A DNA stretch of 22,336 bases from G020348385 sp964580235 (GTDB lineage Bacteria > Acidobacteriota > Aminicenantia > Aminicenantales > Aminicenantaceae), in NCBI GenBank assembly GCA_964580235.1, contig CAZOJY010000052.1, forward strand, positions 1 through 22,336, given 5' to 3'. The notes below the pieces were generated by a model that did not search any database, was not told where the DNA came from, and saw only the letters and a list, made by a program, of their open reading frames with translations. Within the stretch, counting starts at the first letter, position 1. Each line of letters opens with the position of its first letter. Positions 13,850 through 22,336 of the stretch are shown in pieces. The position numbers and the translations under genes are program-made.

Positions 13850-15937
13850 TTAAGAAGATTCGTTTTGTTTTGACTGGCGATATTCTTCTTTTAATGCCTC
13901 GGCAAGGTTGACAGGAACCTTTCCGTATTTTAAAAACTCCATCGTGAATTCCGCTTTGCCTTGAGTGAGGGAGCGGAGAACAGTGGCGTAGCCGAACATC
14001 TCGCTCAACGGGACTTTGGCATCCACCCGGGCGAAAGTGCCGTCCTCGACCGTGCTGATAATGATTCCGCGCCTCTGGTTGATACTGGAAAAATAATTCC
14101 CGATAAATTCCGATGGCCCTTCCACAGAGAGTTTCATGATGGGTTCGAGGATCTGGGGTTTGGCTTTCCTGTAAGCCTCCCGCAAAGCTTCTCTTGCCGC
14201 TGTCTGAAAGGCGATGTCCGAAGAATCCACAGGGTGTGATTGACCGTCCACCAGAACGGTGCGGATCGATGTGACAGGGAAACCGATAAGCTGCCCCTTT
14301 TTTAGAGCATTTTTAAATCCCTTGTCGCAGGATGGGATGAACTCCTTCGGGATGTTTCCTCCCTTGACCGCGTTTACGAACTCATAGGGGCCATCGTTAA
14401 AGGGTTCGATATATCCGACAACCCGTCCGAACTGGCCTGCTCCGCCGGTCTGTTTTTTGTGCGTGTAATCGAATGCTGTCCGCTGGCTGATGGCCTCCCG
14501 GTAGGCGACCTCCGGCTTTCCGGTTTCCACTTCTGTCTTATATTCGCGTTTCATCCGCTCAAGATAGACATCAAGATGGAGCTCGCCCATGCCCTGGATG
14601 ATCGTCTGTTTGGATTCAGGATCTACATAGGTCTTAAATGTCGGATCTTCCTTGATAAATCGGTTCAGGGCTTTGGCCAGATTATCTGAACTTTTATTAT
14701 CCACAGGCTTAACAGCCAAAGAGATCACAGGGTCCGGGACAAATATCGAAGTCATCGAGTAATTCAGGCCGGTTGTGACGAAAGTATCCCCAGAACGACA
14801 ATCGATCCCGAAAAGCGCAATGATGTCCCCACATATCGCTTGGTCGATATCTGCCATCGTATCGGCATGCATCTTGACTAAACGGCCCACACGGATCATG
14901 TGTTGGGACCTGGTGTTGAGAAGCTGGTCTCCTTTTTGAACCGTTCCTTGATAAACCCGAAGATAGGTCAACTGGCCGTAGGGCCCATCCTCGAGCTTAA
15001 AGGCCAGTGCTACGCTGGCGGCATCCGGGTTCGCTTCCAACAGGACATCCCTCCCGTCCTGGTCCATATCTTTGGCGTGATTGACCACATCCGCTGGATG
15101 GGGAAGGAAGCGCACGACACCATCCAGGAGGGGCTGAACGCCCTTATTCCTGTAGGCTGATCCCATAAGGACCGGAGTCAGCTTCCTGGAGATGGTTCCT
15201 GTGCGAACAGCCTGATAGATGAGGTCTTCTGTCTCTTGTCCTTCGAGGATGGCTTCCATCAACTCATCCGAGAACATGGACACCGCATCCAGCATCTCTT
15301 CTCTGCTCTTGGCTGCTTGATCAAGTAATTCTGGTGGAATCTCTTCGATATGGACCTTTTCCCCGTCCTTACCTTCAAAATAAATAGCTTTCATGGTCAC
15401 AAGGTCCACCACGCCCCGGTGCTTATCCTCGAGCCCGATCGGAATCTGCATCAGGACGGCATTATGGCCAAGACGTTCCTTAAGCTGGTTTTTTACCTTG
15501 AAAGGATCAGCCCCTACCCTATCCAGTTTGTTGATGAATGCGATACGAGGAACATTGTACCGCTTGAGCTGCCGGTCTACTGTGATCGTCTGCGACTGGA
15601 CACCTCCGACCGAGCAGAGCACCAGGATGGCACTGTCCAGGACCCGGAGAGACCGTTCGACTTCGATCGTGAAATCCACGTGCCCGGGTGTGTCGATGAT
15701 ATTGATGACATGATCTTTCCAGTTGACGGTCGTTGCGGCCGATGCAATAGTGATCCCCCTCTCCTTTTCCAGTTCCATCGAATCCATGGTGGCGCCTTTG
15801 CCATCTTTGCCGTTGACTTCATGGATCTTGTGGATTTTTTTGGTGTAAAACAGGATCCGCTCTGTCAGTGTCGTCTTGCCGGAATCGATGTGCGCACTGA
15901 TCCCTATGTTCCGCATCTTTTCGATTCTCGAATTCAT
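13850..15937 (-). CDS. fusA: Elongation factor G, spirochete/planctomycete/mitochondrial-like type
   Basis: GTPase that drives tRNA-mRNA translocation on the ribosome. The 695 residues have the full five-domain EF-G length. G1 is AHIDSGKTT (15-23), with Ser19 where the common bacterial protein has Ala. G2 includes RGITI (60-64), G3 is DTPGH (82-86) and G4 is NKLD (136-139). The stretch KIHEVNGKDGKGATMDSMELEKERGITI is characteristic of the mitochondrial EF-G1/spdEFG lineage rather than the E. coli type. Domain IV (about 480-600) retains GGNIPKEFIPSCDKGF. It is not beside rpsL, rpsG or tuf, so it is outside a str operon. The start at 15937 has AAGGA upstream and a good promoter about 70 bases before. 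In genomes with this lineage, a second EF-G for recycling is often encoded elsewhere. Confidence 0.93.
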   Translation of the reverse strand: MNSRIEKMRNIGISAHIDSGKTTLTERILFYTKKIHKIHEVNGKDGKGATMDSMELEKERGITIASAATTVNWKDHVINIIDTPGHVDFTIEVERSLRVLDSAILVLCSVGGVQSQTITVDRQLKRYNVPRIAFINKLDRVGADPFKVKNQLKERLGHNAVLMQIPIGLEDKHRGVVDLVTMKAIYFEGKDGEKVHIEEIPPELLDQAAKSREEMLDAVSMFSDELMEAILEGQETEDLIYQAVRTGTISRKLTPVLMGSAYRNKGVQPLLDGVVRFLPHPADVVNHAKDMDQDGRDVLLEANPDAASVALAFKLEDGPYGQLTYLRVYQGTVQKGDQLLNTRSQHMIRVGRLVKMHADTMADIDQAICGDIIALFGIDCRSGDTFVTTGLNYSMTSIFVPDPVISLAVKPVDNKSSDNLAKALNRFIKEDPTFKTYVDPESKQTIIQGMGELHLDVYLERMKREYKTEVETGKPEVAYREAISQRTAFDYTHKKQTGGAGQFGRVVGYIEPFNDGPYEFVNAVKGGNIPKEFIPSCDKGFKNALKKGQLIGFPVTSIRTVLVDGQSHPVDSSDIAFQTAAREALREAYRKAKPQILEPIMKLSVEGPSEFIGNYFSSINQRRGIIISTVEDGTFARVDAKVPLSEMFGYATVLRSLTQGKAEFTMEFLKYGKVPVNLAEALKEEYRQSKQNESS

Positions 15938-16011
15938 CTGTACACAATCCTTATCTCTGCTTTAATTATGGGGGATTAAAGTGTCGTCAGAAAGATATTT
16001 TCTGAGTGATG

Positions 16012-16040
16012 ATTATACTCGATTATTTCGATTAAATCAA
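16012..16040 (-). promoter_or_regulatory. Sigma70-type promoter for EF-G
   Basis: Reading the minus strand, TTGATT (16040-16035) is followed after exactly 17 bases by a perfect TATAAT (16017-16012). Transcription would start near 16005, giving a leader of about 68 bases before the EF-G start codon at 15937. This is the best promoter match in the window and would serve EF-G and the ATPase gene. Confidence 0.65.
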
Positions 16041-16089
16041 CCGAATAATGCCATTATCGTGCTCACATACCATTACGGACGCATACTCT

Positions 16090-16153
16090 GTCATTGCGAG
16101 GAGCGCTGCGACAAAGCAATCCCCGGAGATTGCTTCACTTCGTTCGCAATGAC
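16090..16153. repeat. Dispersed palindromic repeat, copy 1 (TCATTGCGA type)
   Basis: GTCATTGCGA at 16090-16099 pairs perfectly with TCGCAATGAC at 16144-16153, and inside it AAGCAATC (16114-16121) pairs with GATTGCTT (16128-16135). The 64-base unit would fold into a long two-part hairpin. Repeats beginning TCATTGCGAG and containing AAGCAATC are scattered in many bacterial genomes. It begins 11 bases beyond the S9 peptidase stop. No T-run follows on either strand, so it is not a standard intrinsic terminator. Confidence 0.75.
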
Positions 16154-16163
16154 AATATGGCTG

Positions 16164-18935
16164 CTACTTGTTCTGTTCTTTTTGGGCGTCGAGGCGGCGC
16201 TTTTTCTTCACGTAAGGAATGCCGTTGGCCATCCAATCCGGCATAGGCCTTCCTTTTAAATAAAAATCGAAATACTGCTTCATCCGCTTCTGGAAGTCCT
16301 TCTGGTTCTCTTCTTTGGCCAGATGATGGGGTTCGCCGGGATAGGAAAGGAAAATCACTTTTTTACCGAGGTAACGGGCGGCATTGTAATATTCCAGCGA
16401 CTGGATCCAATCGACCGATCCATCCTCTGTCCCATGGAGCAGCATGAACGGTGTGGTGATTTTATCGGCGTTCTGGATGGCAGATTGGCTGCGGTACAAT
16501 TCGTGATCTTTCCAGGGATCTGTTCCCATACGTCCCTGGTTGCGGGAGTAATAAGAATGGTTGTTATTCCCGGAGCTTTTAAAAACCTGGTTGAACTCGC
16601 CTTCGATACAGGTCGGCGGCGCACCGGAGACGACACAGGCAAACATGTCGGTCTGGGTCACGATGAAGGATGATTGGAATCCCCCCCAACTGTGACCCTG
16701 AAGGCCTATGTGTTCAGGATCGGCATACCCAAGCTCGATCACTTTATTCACGGCACTGCTGATACAATCCAGCGATGACGTACCGGGCTTCCCGATCTCG
16801 AACACGATATCCGGCATCAACACCAGATATCCATCGCTCGCATAGGCCGACATGTGGGGCCTGTCATCATAGGTCGGCATGGAATACTGGTGATGCCGCT
16901 GGGACATTTTTTCGTAGAAATAAACCAACATCGGATATTTTTGACCCTCTTCATAACCCGCCGGTAGAGTCAGAGTGGCCTGAAGTTTCCTCCCCTTGCT
17001 GTTGGCATAATCGATCAAAATCCTCCTTCCCCAAGCATAATCTTTTTGCTGGGGATTGGCGTCGGTTATTTTTTGGGAATCGGCAAAATTCATCCCGCTC
17101 ACATGCAGATCCGGGAACTCAACGAACGTTTCGACGGTATAAAGCAGTTTGTCCGCTTTTTTGGCTTTGTAGGGAAATCCAAACCGTTTATCGGCAAAAA
17201 TCAACTTCTTGGGTTCACTTCCCACATTCAGCAGATAAAATCCGGATTTTTTTGTCCATTCCCCGTAGGCTGAGAGCAGCATCGGTTTGGAGGTGTCGAT
17301 GAATTTTTCCTCGGGATCCAATCGGACATACCGGAACCGGATTTTTTGCTTATCCCCCAGGCCTTTGCAAATATTTATAGGATTTTTTCCATCTAGCGGC
17401 AGAAGCCAGAGGTCGTATTTGTGGTTCATGATCACGGCTTTGCCGTCTTTGGTCCAGCCAGCCAGGCCAAAAGGAGGTTTTTCATCGGGATAGTCATCTT
17501 CCTCATCCACAAAAACAACCGGCGCATCGGCCGAAATATTCGTCGCCGTCCTCTTTTTGAAGTCGTAAACCCATAACTGTTTATCCTTTACATACAAAAA
17601 ATGCCCGCTGTGAGGAGAGACTCCCAGTGCGTTTTTTATTCCCTTCACGATGGGAGTTCGATCTCCTGATGCCGTATCGATCAGATAATAATCGGCTTCC
17701 CGTGTCTCTACATCCGAAAGATCGAGGATGGGATCTCTGCCGACGCCCCATTTTCCATCTTGTGTCAGGGTGATCGTACGCATAGCTTTATCTGCAAGCT
17801 TCAGGAATTTATTTTCCTTCAAAAGAAAAACAGACCTGTAGGTGAAATTGACATCATAATTGAAACGCCTGGCCTGGACGGACTGAATTTGCTCGTCTTT
17901 CCAGTGCCAGACGTCGACGTTCGGCAGCTCTTCTTTGCTTTTTTCTGGCTTTTTTTCCTGTTCTTTGAGGCCGCAGAATACCCGGGACAGGTCTTTGCTC
18001 CAGATAAGGGCGCGATTCTCTGTTGTTCTAGATGGCCCAAATCCTCTCCGCCTCTGAGGCAGAACCCTCTCGGAAATCACCATGTCTTTCTGAAACTTGG
18101 GATCTTTAGAGGGATCGTATTCATACCGGACAGACGACTCCCCTTCCAATCCAGTAAATGCCAAAAGAACATTGTTCCTCTCCCAACAATCCTTTTCCAA
18201 TTTTCCTCTGAGGAAGGCCAGGGCCGTGCCTTCTTTATCCCAGGCAATCTGAGTATAATCGGCTTGGCCTGTATCCAGAGGGACAAATCGACCGGTCGTC
18301 AATTTCATCAAGTACACACCATTGCCTTCCTTATTGGCGGCATCGACTGTGTAAACCAGCATGGTCCCGGGCTTGTTGAACTGATATTCTCCGACGTTTC
18401 CGATGTTCTGGGATAGGCCTGTCTCAAGATTGCGGAGCACAAGATCTGTTCCTTTATGTTTGGCCGCTTTATCCTGCTGGCTCTTTTTTGCCGCAAAAAA
18501 CCGGGAGTTTTTAGAAAATCCGATATTCGATGTGTTCTCTATCGTGTATTTATCACCGGTGGCCAAATTCAGAAGTTCTCCCTTTCTGGGAATAGGCTTT
18601 TTATCCTTTTGCAGTTTTTTTACCTCTGCTTTAGACACGCCTATCAGGTAAGCGGCCCATTGGGAATCTTCCGAAAATTTTGCTCCCGACCCGTAAAGAA
18701 TTTCATAAATCTTATCCGACACAAGATTCTTGATATAAAGGGTTGCATTACCGCCGTTGGGCCGGAGGGAATAACTCACCCAACTGCCGTCAGCACAGAT
18801 AGCCGGAGAAAGGATGTGCTTCCAGAGGGGATAATCCTCCAAAGTCAACACTTTCTTCTCGCTTTGGGCAGAAAGCGAAAAAGCAAAAATCAATACAAGA
18901 AAAACCGATAAAACATTTCTCCTCATATCCTTCAT
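16164..18935 (-). CDS. Exported S9 family (prolyl oligopeptidase-like) serine peptidase
   Basis: Predicted secreted peptidase that cleaves short peptides. The 923 residues begin with a signal peptide (MKDMRRNVLSVFLVLIFAFSLSAQ). An N-terminal beta-propeller of about 600 residues covers the catalytic domain, longer than in most S9 enzymes. The C-terminal alpha/beta hydrolase has the nucleophile in GLQGHSWGGF (Ser749), acid Asp838 in LHGTEDGSVDW and His870 in YPGEPHH, so the triad is complete. GGAGG lies seven bases before ATG 18935. The frame is open to ATG 18965, but that start lacks a ribosome-binding site and would put charged residues ahead of the signal peptide. The related repeat lies both downstream (16090) and upstream (19069). 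It is on the same strand as the M14 peptidase gene but with its own candidate promoter. Confidence 0.92.
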   Translation of the reverse strand: MKDMRRNVLSVFLVLIFAFSLSAQSEKKVLTLEDYPLWKHILSPAICADGSWVSYSLRPNGGNATLYIKNLVSDKIYEILYGSGAKFSEDSQWAAYLIGVSKAEVKKLQKDKKPIPRKGELLNLATGDKYTIENTSNIGFSKNSRFFAAKKSQQDKAAKHKGTDLVLRNLETGLSQNIGNVGEYQFNKPGTMLVYTVDAANKEGNGVYLMKLTTGRFVPLDTGQADYTQIAWDKEGTALAFLRGKLEKDCWERNNVLLAFTGLEGESSVRYEYDPSKDPKFQKDMVISERVLPQRRRGFGPSRTTENRALIWSKDLSRVFCGLKEQEKKPEKSKEELPNVDVWHWKDEQIQSVQARRFNYDVNFTYRSVFLLKENKFLKLADKAMRTITLTQDGKWGVGRDPILDLSDVETREADYYLIDTASGDRTPIVKGIKNALGVSPHSGHFLYVKDKQLWVYDFKKRTATNISADAPVVFVDEEDDYPDEKPPFGLAGWTKDGKAVIMNHKYDLWLLPLDGKNPINICKGLGDKQKIRFRYVRLDPEEKFIDTSKPMLLSAYGEWTKKSGFYLLNVGSEPKKLIFADKRFGFPYKAKKADKLLYTVETFVEFPDLHVSGMNFADSQKITDANPQQKDYAWGRRILIDYANSKGRKLQATLTLPAGYEEGQKYPMLVYFYEKMSQRHHQYSMPTYDDRPHMSAYASDGYLVLMPDIVFEIGKPGTSSLDCISSAVNKVIELGYADPEHIGLQGHSWGGFQSSFIVTQTDMFACVVSGAPPTCIEGEFNQVFKSSGNNNHSYYSRNQGRMGTDPWKDHELYRSQSAIQNADKITTPFMLLHGTEDGSVDWIQSLEYYNAARYLGKKVIFLSYPGEPHHLAKEENQKDFQKRMKQYFDFYLKGRPMPDWMANGIPYVKKKRRLDAQKEQNK

Positions 18936-18960
18936 GATTTTCCTCCTCGCGAAAAAATAT

Positions 18961-18989
18961 CTCATACCACATCCTTCCTCATTTCACAA
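18961..18989 (-). promoter_or_regulatory. Candidate promoter for the S9 peptidase
   Basis: On the minus strand TTGTGA (18989-18984) and TATGAG (18966-18961) are 17 bases apart, each matching four of six consensus bases. A start near 18955 would give a short leader holding the GGAGG site and would exclude the ATG at 18965. The match is modest. Confidence 0.3.
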
Positions 18990-19068
18990 ATTTTGTACAA
19001 TATTAGTATGGACCTCTATTTCCGTGATAAATATGGCTTTTGGGGGTGGTTGAAGCGATCCTCCTTGT

Positions 19069-19126
19069 GTCATTGCGAACACCCGAAGGGTATGTGGCAA
19101 TCTCATGAAATTGCTTCGTGAGGCAA
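19069..19126. repeat. Dispersed palindromic repeat, copy 2 (degenerate)
   Basis: GTCATTGCGA at 19069-19078 is identical to the left arm of the copy at 16090. The inner stem survives as GCAAT (19097-19101) and ATTGC (19110-19114), followed by TTCGTGAGGCAA. The outer right arm has decayed. The copy sits between the S9 and M14 peptidase genes, about 80 bases after the M14 stop. Confidence 0.6.
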
Positions 19127-19207
19127 CATTTTTTAGATCAGGATTGGGTTGTTAACGGGAGTACTCTTGCAGCCACCGAGAAAGGCAATGAGGGAATGGT
19201 TTAGCTT

Positions 19208-22147
19208 TTACTTGCCTGCATCGAGGTGGTCATAATGCAGCATGGCATTGAAGACTAGAAAGAAGGATCCATGAGTCTCGTGGCGCCACATGGGGTTGAT
19301 GCTGAACATGACCACGTGGCCATCCCCAAGCTTGCAGTCCACGACAACTGGAGCGCCCGCTAATTCACTGCCACCCGATAAACCGCCGCTGATCAGGAGC
19401 TTTTTCTCATCCCTGGTAAAACGGAGCACGATTCGTGGTTGAATACGAGATATCCCAGCACGCGGACCGGGCCGCTGCCCGCCTTCCTTTTCCCCTTTTT
19501 CTTTCTGTATTTTTTGGAATTCCTCGATCGTTTTTTTGCCGAGGTCTTTTGGCCTCCCCTGTGGAACATCAGGATCGCCTTTAGTGCCGCGACCGGTGAC
19601 GCGATCGCGGGAACCGGACTGAAAGTATCGAAATCTCCCCCTCCCCATACTTCCCTGTGCAAAAACGGGCGAGGAATTGAAGTACGCCCCCAGATTTTTG
19701 TCATAGCCGTAGGCGATCGGGCTGGACGTATCTGCCACTTCAGTCTGAAATACCCCTCCCCGGGCCCAAAGCCCAGTAGTTTGTTTGATCGTGATTCCCC
19801 GTGCCAAACCAAATTGGATCGGTAACGACGAGCTGTTTGTCAAAGTAATGAGAAGGCCTCCCTCCTTTATGAAATCCCGCAGATGCAGAACACCTTCCAA
19901 CTCCAGTCCTCCCCGCATATCGTCTGTGGAATCTTGACGGCCGAGATTGGGTGTGAGCTCTGTCTTTTGCCATGGTATGGGCTTGTCACCAGTAGCTCCC
20001 TGCACGATGCTCAATGCACTGCCGGAAGAAGGGCCGAAAAGAATAACATCATATTTATCCCTCAACCGCACAGTGTCCCGCACCTCATGGACGGAAATGT
20101 AGTCATACGGGATTTCAAGTTCATCCAGGGCAATCCGCACCCATCCTTCGGTTTGGGTGGACTGCCATGTGTGCATTAACGCTACGCGAGGTACTGTGAC
20201 CTCATGCATCGGAACATCCGGCAGCTCACTTGAACTCCATGCTGTAAAACCGTAGGTTTTTCCCGCTTCGTTCAGGAGGGAATCAATATTTTCCGCGGTT
20301 TCTCCGGTTTTGATAATGAATGTTCCCGCATTGAATTTTCTCTTCTCCAACTCGAATTTTTTCTCGGCGCAAAACATTTTGAGCTTCTTGTTTTTAAATC
20401 GGAAAGTCGCGAGTGGATTGTCGGCATTGTGATTGATTAGATAGGCTTTGATCTTTCCTTTTTTGAGTTTCTCAACTCCTCCTGGAACACGGATATCCTT
20501 CATCAGGGTCATAGGATGGGATAGTATTTCGACATCTTCAATCCTGACTGTTTTCACATTGTAAAGCGGCCCCATGGTCCATCCTACATCATCGTATGGA
20601 CGGGGATCGTCAACGTTGAAATACTGGTGGTCGAGCATCATGTCCGCCATCCGGGAATACGGCTGATCCATGCGGACAATATAACTTCCCTTTGGAAAGG
20701 TGTTTTTTTCGAGTTTGATCTCCTTATCGGCCCTGTGAATTTCGACGCCTTGTCTTTCAAGAAGCGTCAGCAATCGGGCAACCTGTCCCGGTCTGGGATC
20801 GTCACCGGGAAAAACATACGCGGCAGGTCCTTCGTTTTGGGCCTTAGCAACCGCCCGTTTGCTCTTGAGATAAAAATTTTCCATGAATTTTTCCCGGTTG
20901 GCTGCCACATAGTGGATCGCGATCTGGATGCCGCTGCCCTGCATATTGACGTTATTGCGGATCGACCAAAGAGTGCGTGGGAGGGGAGGATTGGGCCGGT
21001 ACCAGGCCCGGTCGCCGCGCGCTGTGATAATCCGTGTGCTTCCGTCGCCGGCTCCCTGAGTTTCGTAGAAACGGCCGATAGCATTGTGTCCGTTGGCGGC
21101 ATAAAAAGCGTAATTGGGCGCCCAACCATCATAGAAACCGTGTGTCCATACCCCGGGCACACCTTCTCTGGTCATCTCATCGACTTCCTGGTATGCGATC
21201 ATATGCCATTCATCGATCAGAATGGGATCTATCCAGGCGTTATACGGCCCTGTTCCGGTCGAGATATAAAGATGAGAGGCAGATTCGTGGAGGTCATGCA
21301 GCACCTGGGGGTGAAACTCCAGGAACGTATTCATGATGTGCTTGCTCAGGTCCAGACTCAGAGCCAGATTGTCGCGGTTATCATCATGAGCCACGTATTT
21401 TCCCCAGTAAAGCAGCCGCGATGGAAAGATGGCTTCAGGATCCTTTCGTTTGGCCATGGACACGTCCACCATTTTTTCGCGGCCGTCGACTTCCAGAACA
21501 GGTGTGATCATGACGATGGCGTTATCGCGGATGGTTTTGATAAACGGGCCTTCGTCTACAGCGAGGCGGTAGGCTAACTCCATCAGCATCTCAGGAGATC
21601 CGGTTTCCCCCGAGTGCATGGCTCCGGTCGCCCAGTACATAGGTTTGGCTTCTTTGATAAGTTCCTGAGCTTCGGCTTCGTTTATTCTCCGTGGATCGGC
21701 CAGTTTGGCATTGATTTCTTTGTACCGGTCGAGATTTTGGATCGTGCTCTCATCAGAAATCACAACAAAAATCCGCTCGCGGCCTTCCTCGGAAATCCCG
21801 CCTGGAAAAACCTTAACCCGGGGAGATGCCTCAGCTAAAGCCTGCATATATCGATTGATATCCTTTGTGTATGTCAGGATATCGCGCGCACCTGCGATGT
21901 GTCCGAGAATGTCCAAAGGTGTAGGGACATCTTCCGAGTATGGCAAATTATCCATCCATTTGGGCAAAAAATGTTTATCCGTCGAGAATTCCCTGATTTT
22001 TGCAGTGTATTCCTCATCGATTTTCTGCTGTTGTGCTGCAGCTGGATATAATCCAAGTTGAAGAACCATACAGACAGCCAAAAACACATAAATCATCCTT
22101 GGTTTTAAGGAATACGCCCTTGCTTTTTTTCTTTTCGCTGAAAACAT
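19208..22147 (-). CDS. Exported M14 family zinc carboxypeptidase
   Basis: A 979-residue exported metallopeptidase that would remove C-terminal residues from peptides. A basic N-terminus and hydrophobic stretch (YVFLAVCMVLQLGLYPAAAQ) form the signal peptide. Zinc ligands are His178 and Glu181 in MHSGETGSPE and His287 in VLHDLHESAS. Asn257-Arg258 in HDDNRDN match the substrate-carboxylate pair of carboxypeptidase A. Glu362 in GRFYETQGAG is 75 residues after the third ligand, the spacing of the catalytic glutamate. All key residues are therefore present. Residues from about 430 on are not part of the usual ~300-residue peptidase and include an alpha/beta segment near 652-770 (VPRVALMHTW...YDVILFGPSSGSALS...GGLLITL) like a glutamine-amidotransferase fold. 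GGAGGGAGAAAC precedes the ATG. Confidence 0.92.
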   Translation of the reverse strand: MFSAKRKKARAYSLKPRMIYVFLAVCMVLQLGLYPAAAQQQKIDEEYTAKIREFSTDKHFLPKWMDNLPYSEDVPTPLDILGHIAGARDILTYTKDINRYMQALAEASPRVKVFPGGISEEGRERIFVVISDESTIQNLDRYKEINAKLADPRRINEAEAQELIKEAKPMYWATGAMHSGETGSPEMLMELAYRLAVDEGPFIKTIRDNAIVMITPVLEVDGREKMVDVSMAKRKDPEAIFPSRLLYWGKYVAHDDNRDNLALSLDLSKHIMNTFLEFHPQVLHDLHESASHLYISTGTGPYNAWIDPILIDEWHMIAYQEVDEMTREGVPGVWTHGFYDGWAPNYAFYAANGHNAIGRFYETQGAGDGSTRIITARGDRAWYRPNPPLPRTLWSIRNNVNMQGSGIQIAIHYVAANREKFMENFYLKSKRAVAKAQNEGPAAYVFPGDDPRPGQVARLLTLLERQGVEIHRADKEIKLEKNTFPKGSYIVRMDQPYSRMADMMLDHQYFNVDDPRPYDDVGWTMGPLYNVKTVRIEDVEILSHPMTLMKDIRVPGGVEKLKKGKIKAYLINHNADNPLATFRFKNKKLKMFCAEKKFELEKRKFNAGTFIIKTGETAENIDSLLNEAGKTYGFTAWSSSELPDVPMHEVTVPRVALMHTWQSTQTEGWVRIALDELEIPYDYISVHEVRDTVRLRDKYDVILFGPSSGSALSIVQGATGDKPIPWQKTELTPNLGRQDSTDDMRGGLELEGVLHLRDFIKEGGLLITLTNSSSLPIQFGLARGITIKQTTGLWARGGVFQTEVADTSSPIAYGYDKNLGAYFNSSPVFAQGSMGRGRFRYFQSGSRDRVTGRGTKGDPDVPQGRPKDLGKKTIEEFQKIQKEKGEKEGGQRPGPRAGISRIQPRIVLRFTRDEKKLLISGGLSGGSELAGAPVVVDCKLGDGHVVMFSINPMWRHETHGSFFLVFNAMLHYDHLDAGK

Positions 22148-22234
22148 GTTTCTCCCTCCTCTTTAGATCATTTATGGAAATCTTCTCAAGTGTTTCCTGC
22201 GGCAGTCAATGTTTAACTTCACCTTATGAAGCAA

Positions 22235-22261
22235 CGTATAAAATTTGGAACATTCCGTCAA
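22235..22261 (-). promoter_or_regulatory. Candidate promoter for the M14 carboxypeptidase
   Basis: On the minus strand TTGACG (22261-22256, five of six) is followed after 15 bases by TATACG (22240-22235, four of six). The spacing is shorter than ideal. It lies about 90 bases before the start codon and about 27 bases downstream of the palindrome-family copy at 22288-22304. Confidence 0.35.
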
Positions 22262-22287
22262 GGGAAATATCATTTCATGTTATTTAA

Positions 22288-22304
22288 CCTGAATTATTCA
22301 TAAA
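22288..22304. repeat. Copy of the AT-rich palindrome family upstream of the M14 gene
   Basis: CCTGAATTATTCAT at 22288-22301 is the exact complement of bases 7-20. With the next three bases it matches the complement of the palindrome at 25-50 in 15 of 17 positions. It is about 140-157 bases before the M14 start codon, a distance like that of the copies before the sugar dehydrogenase. Confidence 0.6.
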
Positions 22305-22336
22305 CATGATTTTTTTTACCGGGATTTAATACTATA

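Noticed and set aside
16090..16153. Intrinsic terminator after the S9 peptidase
   Set aside because: The hairpin is strong but no T-run follows on either strand; it is better explained as a dispersed repeat.
16164..18965. S9 peptidase start at 18965
   Set aside because: ATG 18935 has a GGAGG site at the right distance and begins a normal signal peptide; 18965 has none and overlaps a candidate -10.
20627..21577. 316-codon open frame on the plus strand
   Set aside because: It is antisense to the M14 carboxypeptidase catalytic region, whose conserved residues are all on the other strand; no family features are seen in the antisense product.
1..22336. CRISPR array, tRNA or rRNA genes, transposase
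   Set aside because: No regularly spaced direct repeats, cloverleaf-like sequences, conserved rRNA blocks or transposase motifs were seen by eye on either strand.

Overview
The window looks like a chromosomal piece from an uncultivated, protein-degrading heterotroph. The best guess is a member of Candidatus Aminicenantes or a relative near Acidobacteriota. The evidence is the combination of a large exported S9 peptidase, a large exported M14 zinc carboxypeptidase, a 6-bladed beta-propeller lipoprotein, a secreted transglutaminase-like protein and an elongation factor G of the spirochete/planctomycete/mitochondrial-like type. This placement is inferred from gene content recalled by eye; no rRNA or other decisive marker is present. 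A run of 100 N at 11202-11301 shows that this is a draft assembly.

Layout. 1-3261 (+): a promoter region with a near-perfect AT-rich palindrome, a nucleotide-sugar dehydrogenase with an unusual cofactor loop, and a secreted transglutaminase-fold protein. 3262-3726: a gene-poor stretch with several inverted repeats. 3727-4905 (+): a beta-propeller lipoprotein, which meets tail to tail and overlaps by 4 bases a minus-strand cluster. Read in its own direction that cluster is a hybrid 7TM sensor kinase (10697-8055), a 109-aa coiled-coil protein, a 79-aa membrane protein, a MarR-type regulator with a chimeric C-terminus, a 68-aa membrane protein and a GT4 glycosyltransferase (6110-4902). 10868-13116 (+): a three-gene unit of an ECF sigma factor (broken by the assembly gap), a single-pass membrane protein that may be its anti-sigma factor, and a membrane-anchored protein of unknown function. 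13129-15937 (-): EF-G followed 19 bases later by a P-loop ATPase. 16164-22147 (-): the two large exported peptidases.

The peptidases would supply peptides and amino acids. The sugar dehydrogenase and glycosyltransferase point to envelope or exopolysaccharide synthesis. The kinase, the MarR protein and the sigma-factor unit are separate signalling inputs. No CRISPR array, tRNA, rRNA or intact insertion sequence was seen.

The observations most worth following are: an AT-rich palindrome family that recurs upstream of three transcription units; the MarR-GNAT-remnant chimera with a DUF3471-like tail; the EF-G/P-loop ATPase pair; the ECF module; and a dispersed repeat on both sides of the S9 peptidase gene.
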